Made by a program: the position numbers and the translations under genes. Shown piece after piece: positions 62,539 through 64,000 of a DNA stretch of 64,000 nucleotides; positions within the stretch are counted from its first letter, which is position 1, and each line of letters starts with the position of its first letter. The stretch spans positions 124,001-188,000 of the forward strand of contig NZ_SWCO01000007.1 in assembly GCF_005117025.1 (NCBI RefSeq). Direction: 5' to 3'. Source of the stretch: Alteromonas portus (GTDB lineage: Bacteria > Pseudomonadota > Gammaproteobacteria > Enterobacterales > Alteromonadaceae). The notes under the pieces are model-generated. The model was not told the origin of the DNA, ran no database searches, and saw only the letters and a program-made list of their open reading frames with translations.

Positions 62539-63972
62539 TTACTGAGGGGCAAACGGCAATGGAATAGGTGTACCGTTTACGCTGGCTTTGCCATCTTTAA
62601 GCTCCAGCTTTGTCTCATAACCTTGCTCTGTCTCTTTTATCAAGCCTTGCTGAGCAAAGGTACTTAGCATCATTGGCGTTTGCTGCTCTACTGCTGCTTC
62701 AAGTTCTTCTGCTGTCATGTTTTGTGCTTGTGGCGTCGCCATTAATTGGCCCATCATGTATCCAGACGCTACGCTTTGCGCGAAAGCCTTGTCTGCCGTT
62801 ATTTGGGCATCAGCTAGTAAATGCGTTACCCAATAAGCTACATCTTCCATTGTGCCAGGCAAGGCATCAATGCCAACAAGCTTAGTATTTGCGTGGGCAT
62901 TGAATGAGCCCTCAGGTAAGGTCGCTTTTAGCGTGGTAATGTTAAACTCAGGCTCCGCTTTTAGTTGAGTAAGCAGGTTAGCCTCAATAAATTCCATCAT
63001 TTTTGCTGGAACCTCTTCAGAGGGTACCATCAGTGAAGTGTTGCTAAAATCCTGATAAGCCTTAATGAAGTCGATATCTAAGTTATTAATGGCAAGGCCT
63101 AACACCATGTCTGTAGCATCAAACTCAGGGCCCACGGCTTGGTCGACAGCGTATTCTACGTAGACATTGGCAGTGTTATTGTCTTCGTCAATCTTGACGT
63201 CGGTAGCAAAAGCTAGGTTCTCAACCTTAACTGTCGCACCTGGCTCAATGCTAGAAATTTCTATACTTTCAATAAGAGCCTTACCAGTAGATTCAAATAA
63301 GTCACCCTTGAACGCTGCCACCATATCGCCGTCATAGTTCATATCCATAGACAGATTTTTCATCTCTACGGAAAATTCATCTGCACTTATGCTTAGCGAT
63401 TCACCCGACGACGTATACAAAGTTTTGTCACCATTAGGCTCAGCTTCACCCGCATAACCAGAGAAAAGCAGTGTAAACCCCTCTTCCTCGGCGGTCGCGC
63501 TAAGCGCTGGAATAACATCTGCGTAGCTTAGTCCACCAAATAAACCAACTACGCCTTCGTTGCGATAGATTGGCTGTTGTCCATCCCACTGAATGTATTC
63601 TCTTAACTCATCTCCATCAATAGACACCGTATAGTGAACGCGGCCTAACCCTAAGCCATCGCCAAAGTATACCGGTCCGTGATGAGCAACCAGCTTAGCA
63701 GTTATGCTAGGGTTCTCTTCCATTGGCATTTCTGACTGATCGACATTTTGCGCATTAAAAAGAGCTTTAAAATCAAAAGCGAGTTTGACTTCTGCATGTG
63801 TCGAAAACCAGCCTTTGTCGTACGAAAGTACCTCTGCAGAATAAACGGCTTGTTGGTTAATTTCGTTTACGGCGGCGTTAACATTTTCGTGAACGTTTGT
63901 ACCAATAAAATAGGGGGCGACGCCAAGTGCAACCAAAGTTACGCCCGCGCCAGCTAGAAGAGGTTTGTTCAT
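62539..63972 (-). CDS. DUF945 family protein (YdgA-like)
   Basis: 477 residues. N-terminal membrane anchor (about 4-22, LLAGAGVTLVALGVAPYFIG), then a large acidic periplasmic domain without cysteine pairs. The start KPLLAGAGVTLVALGVAPYFIGTNVHENV and the KGWFSTHAEVKLAFDF segment fit the DUF945/YdgA group. Function unknown. ATG 63972 is 28 bp from the window end; GGAT lies upstream. Confidence 0.85.
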   Translation of the reverse strand: MNKPLLAGAGVTLVALGVAPYFIGTNVHENVNAAVNEINQQAVYSAEVLSYDKGWFSTHAEVKLAFDFKALFNAQNVDQSEMPMEENPSITAKLVAHHGPVYFGDGLGLGRVHYTVSIDGDELREYIQWDGQQPIYRNEGVVGLFGGLSYADVIPALSATAEEEGFTLLFSGYAGEAEPNGDKTLYTSSGESLSISADEFSVEMKNLSMDMNYDGDMVAAFKGDLFESTGKALIESIEISSIEPGATVKVENLAFATDVKIDEDNNTANVYVEYAVDQAVGPEFDATDMVLGLAINNLDIDFIKAYQDFSNTSLMVPSEEVPAKMMEFIEANLLTQLKAEPEFNITTLKATLPEGSFNAHANTKLVGIDALPGTMEDVAYWVTHLLADAQITADKAFAQSVASGYMMGQLMATPQAQNMTAEELEAAVEQQTPMMLSTFAQQGLIKETEQGYETKLELKDGKASVNGTPIPLPFAPQ

Positions 63973-64000
63973 TATTACAATCCTTTGTTAAAAAGTGTTC

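Overview
The window reads as ordinary chromosome of a marine gammaproteobacterium of the order Alteromonadales, most likely Alteromonas. The basis is the protein character (IlvD, PlsB, NfuA, GreB, OpgG and others are close to Enterobacteria but not identical) and gene-order blocks shared with that class: ilvC/ilvY, bioH-comF-nfuA, fkpA-slyX-yheV-yheS-yheT-yheU, nudE/yrfG. Genus is an inference. I saw no rRNA, tRNA, phage, insertion sequence or CRISPR array.

Layout. 1-8.5 kb: branched-chain amino acid genes (3'-truncated ilvC, divergent regulator ilvY, then ilvD-ilvA), with comM and a small membrane protein between them. 8.7-14.5 kb: plsB, a five-domain diguanylate cyclase and lexA behind two SOS boxes. 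15-24.4 kb: a complete aa3-type cytochrome c oxidase locus: coxB with fused cytochrome c, ctaD, ctaG/cox11, coxC, surf1, an SCO-like protein, ctaA, cyoE/ctaB, SCO1 and a trailing GNAT gene. It makes the enzyme, its copper centres and its heme A. 24.5-29.9 kb: scattered single genes (polysaccharide deacetylase, MATE transporter, methyltransferase, VOC protein, Asp/Glu racemase). 29.9-35 kb: nfuA, an M14 peptidase, comF and bioH. 35.2-38.4 kb: an accessory-looking patch with a flagellar-rod-like small protein, an HExxH protein, and a large papain-like/alpha-beta-hydrolase fusion. 38.8-50.8 kb: tex, greB, fkpA, a WD40 lipoprotein, slyX, a 52-residue acidic protein, an AsmA-like protein and the yheV-S-(TIGR02444)-T-U block. 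50.8-56.5 kb: an outer-membrane barrel, opgG-opgH (periplasmic glucans) and a YceI protein. 56.6-59.4 kb: nucleotide housekeeping (cysQ, nudE, yrfG, yjjX). 59.7-64 kb: succinate-semialdehyde dehydrogenase, an exported metallo-beta-lactamase-fold hydrolase and a DUF945 protein.

The most unusual items are the two-enzyme fusion at 36.6-38.4 kb; an orphan structured RNA at about 42.4 kb with cobalamin-riboswitch-like sequence but no gene behind it; an SCO-like protein that keeps CxxxC but has lost the copper histidine; several short degenerate tandem repeats (7-21 bp) lying just past gene ends; and a 52-codon gene preceded by an attenuator-like hairpin. All functional calls rest on recognising sequence by eye; no database search was run.
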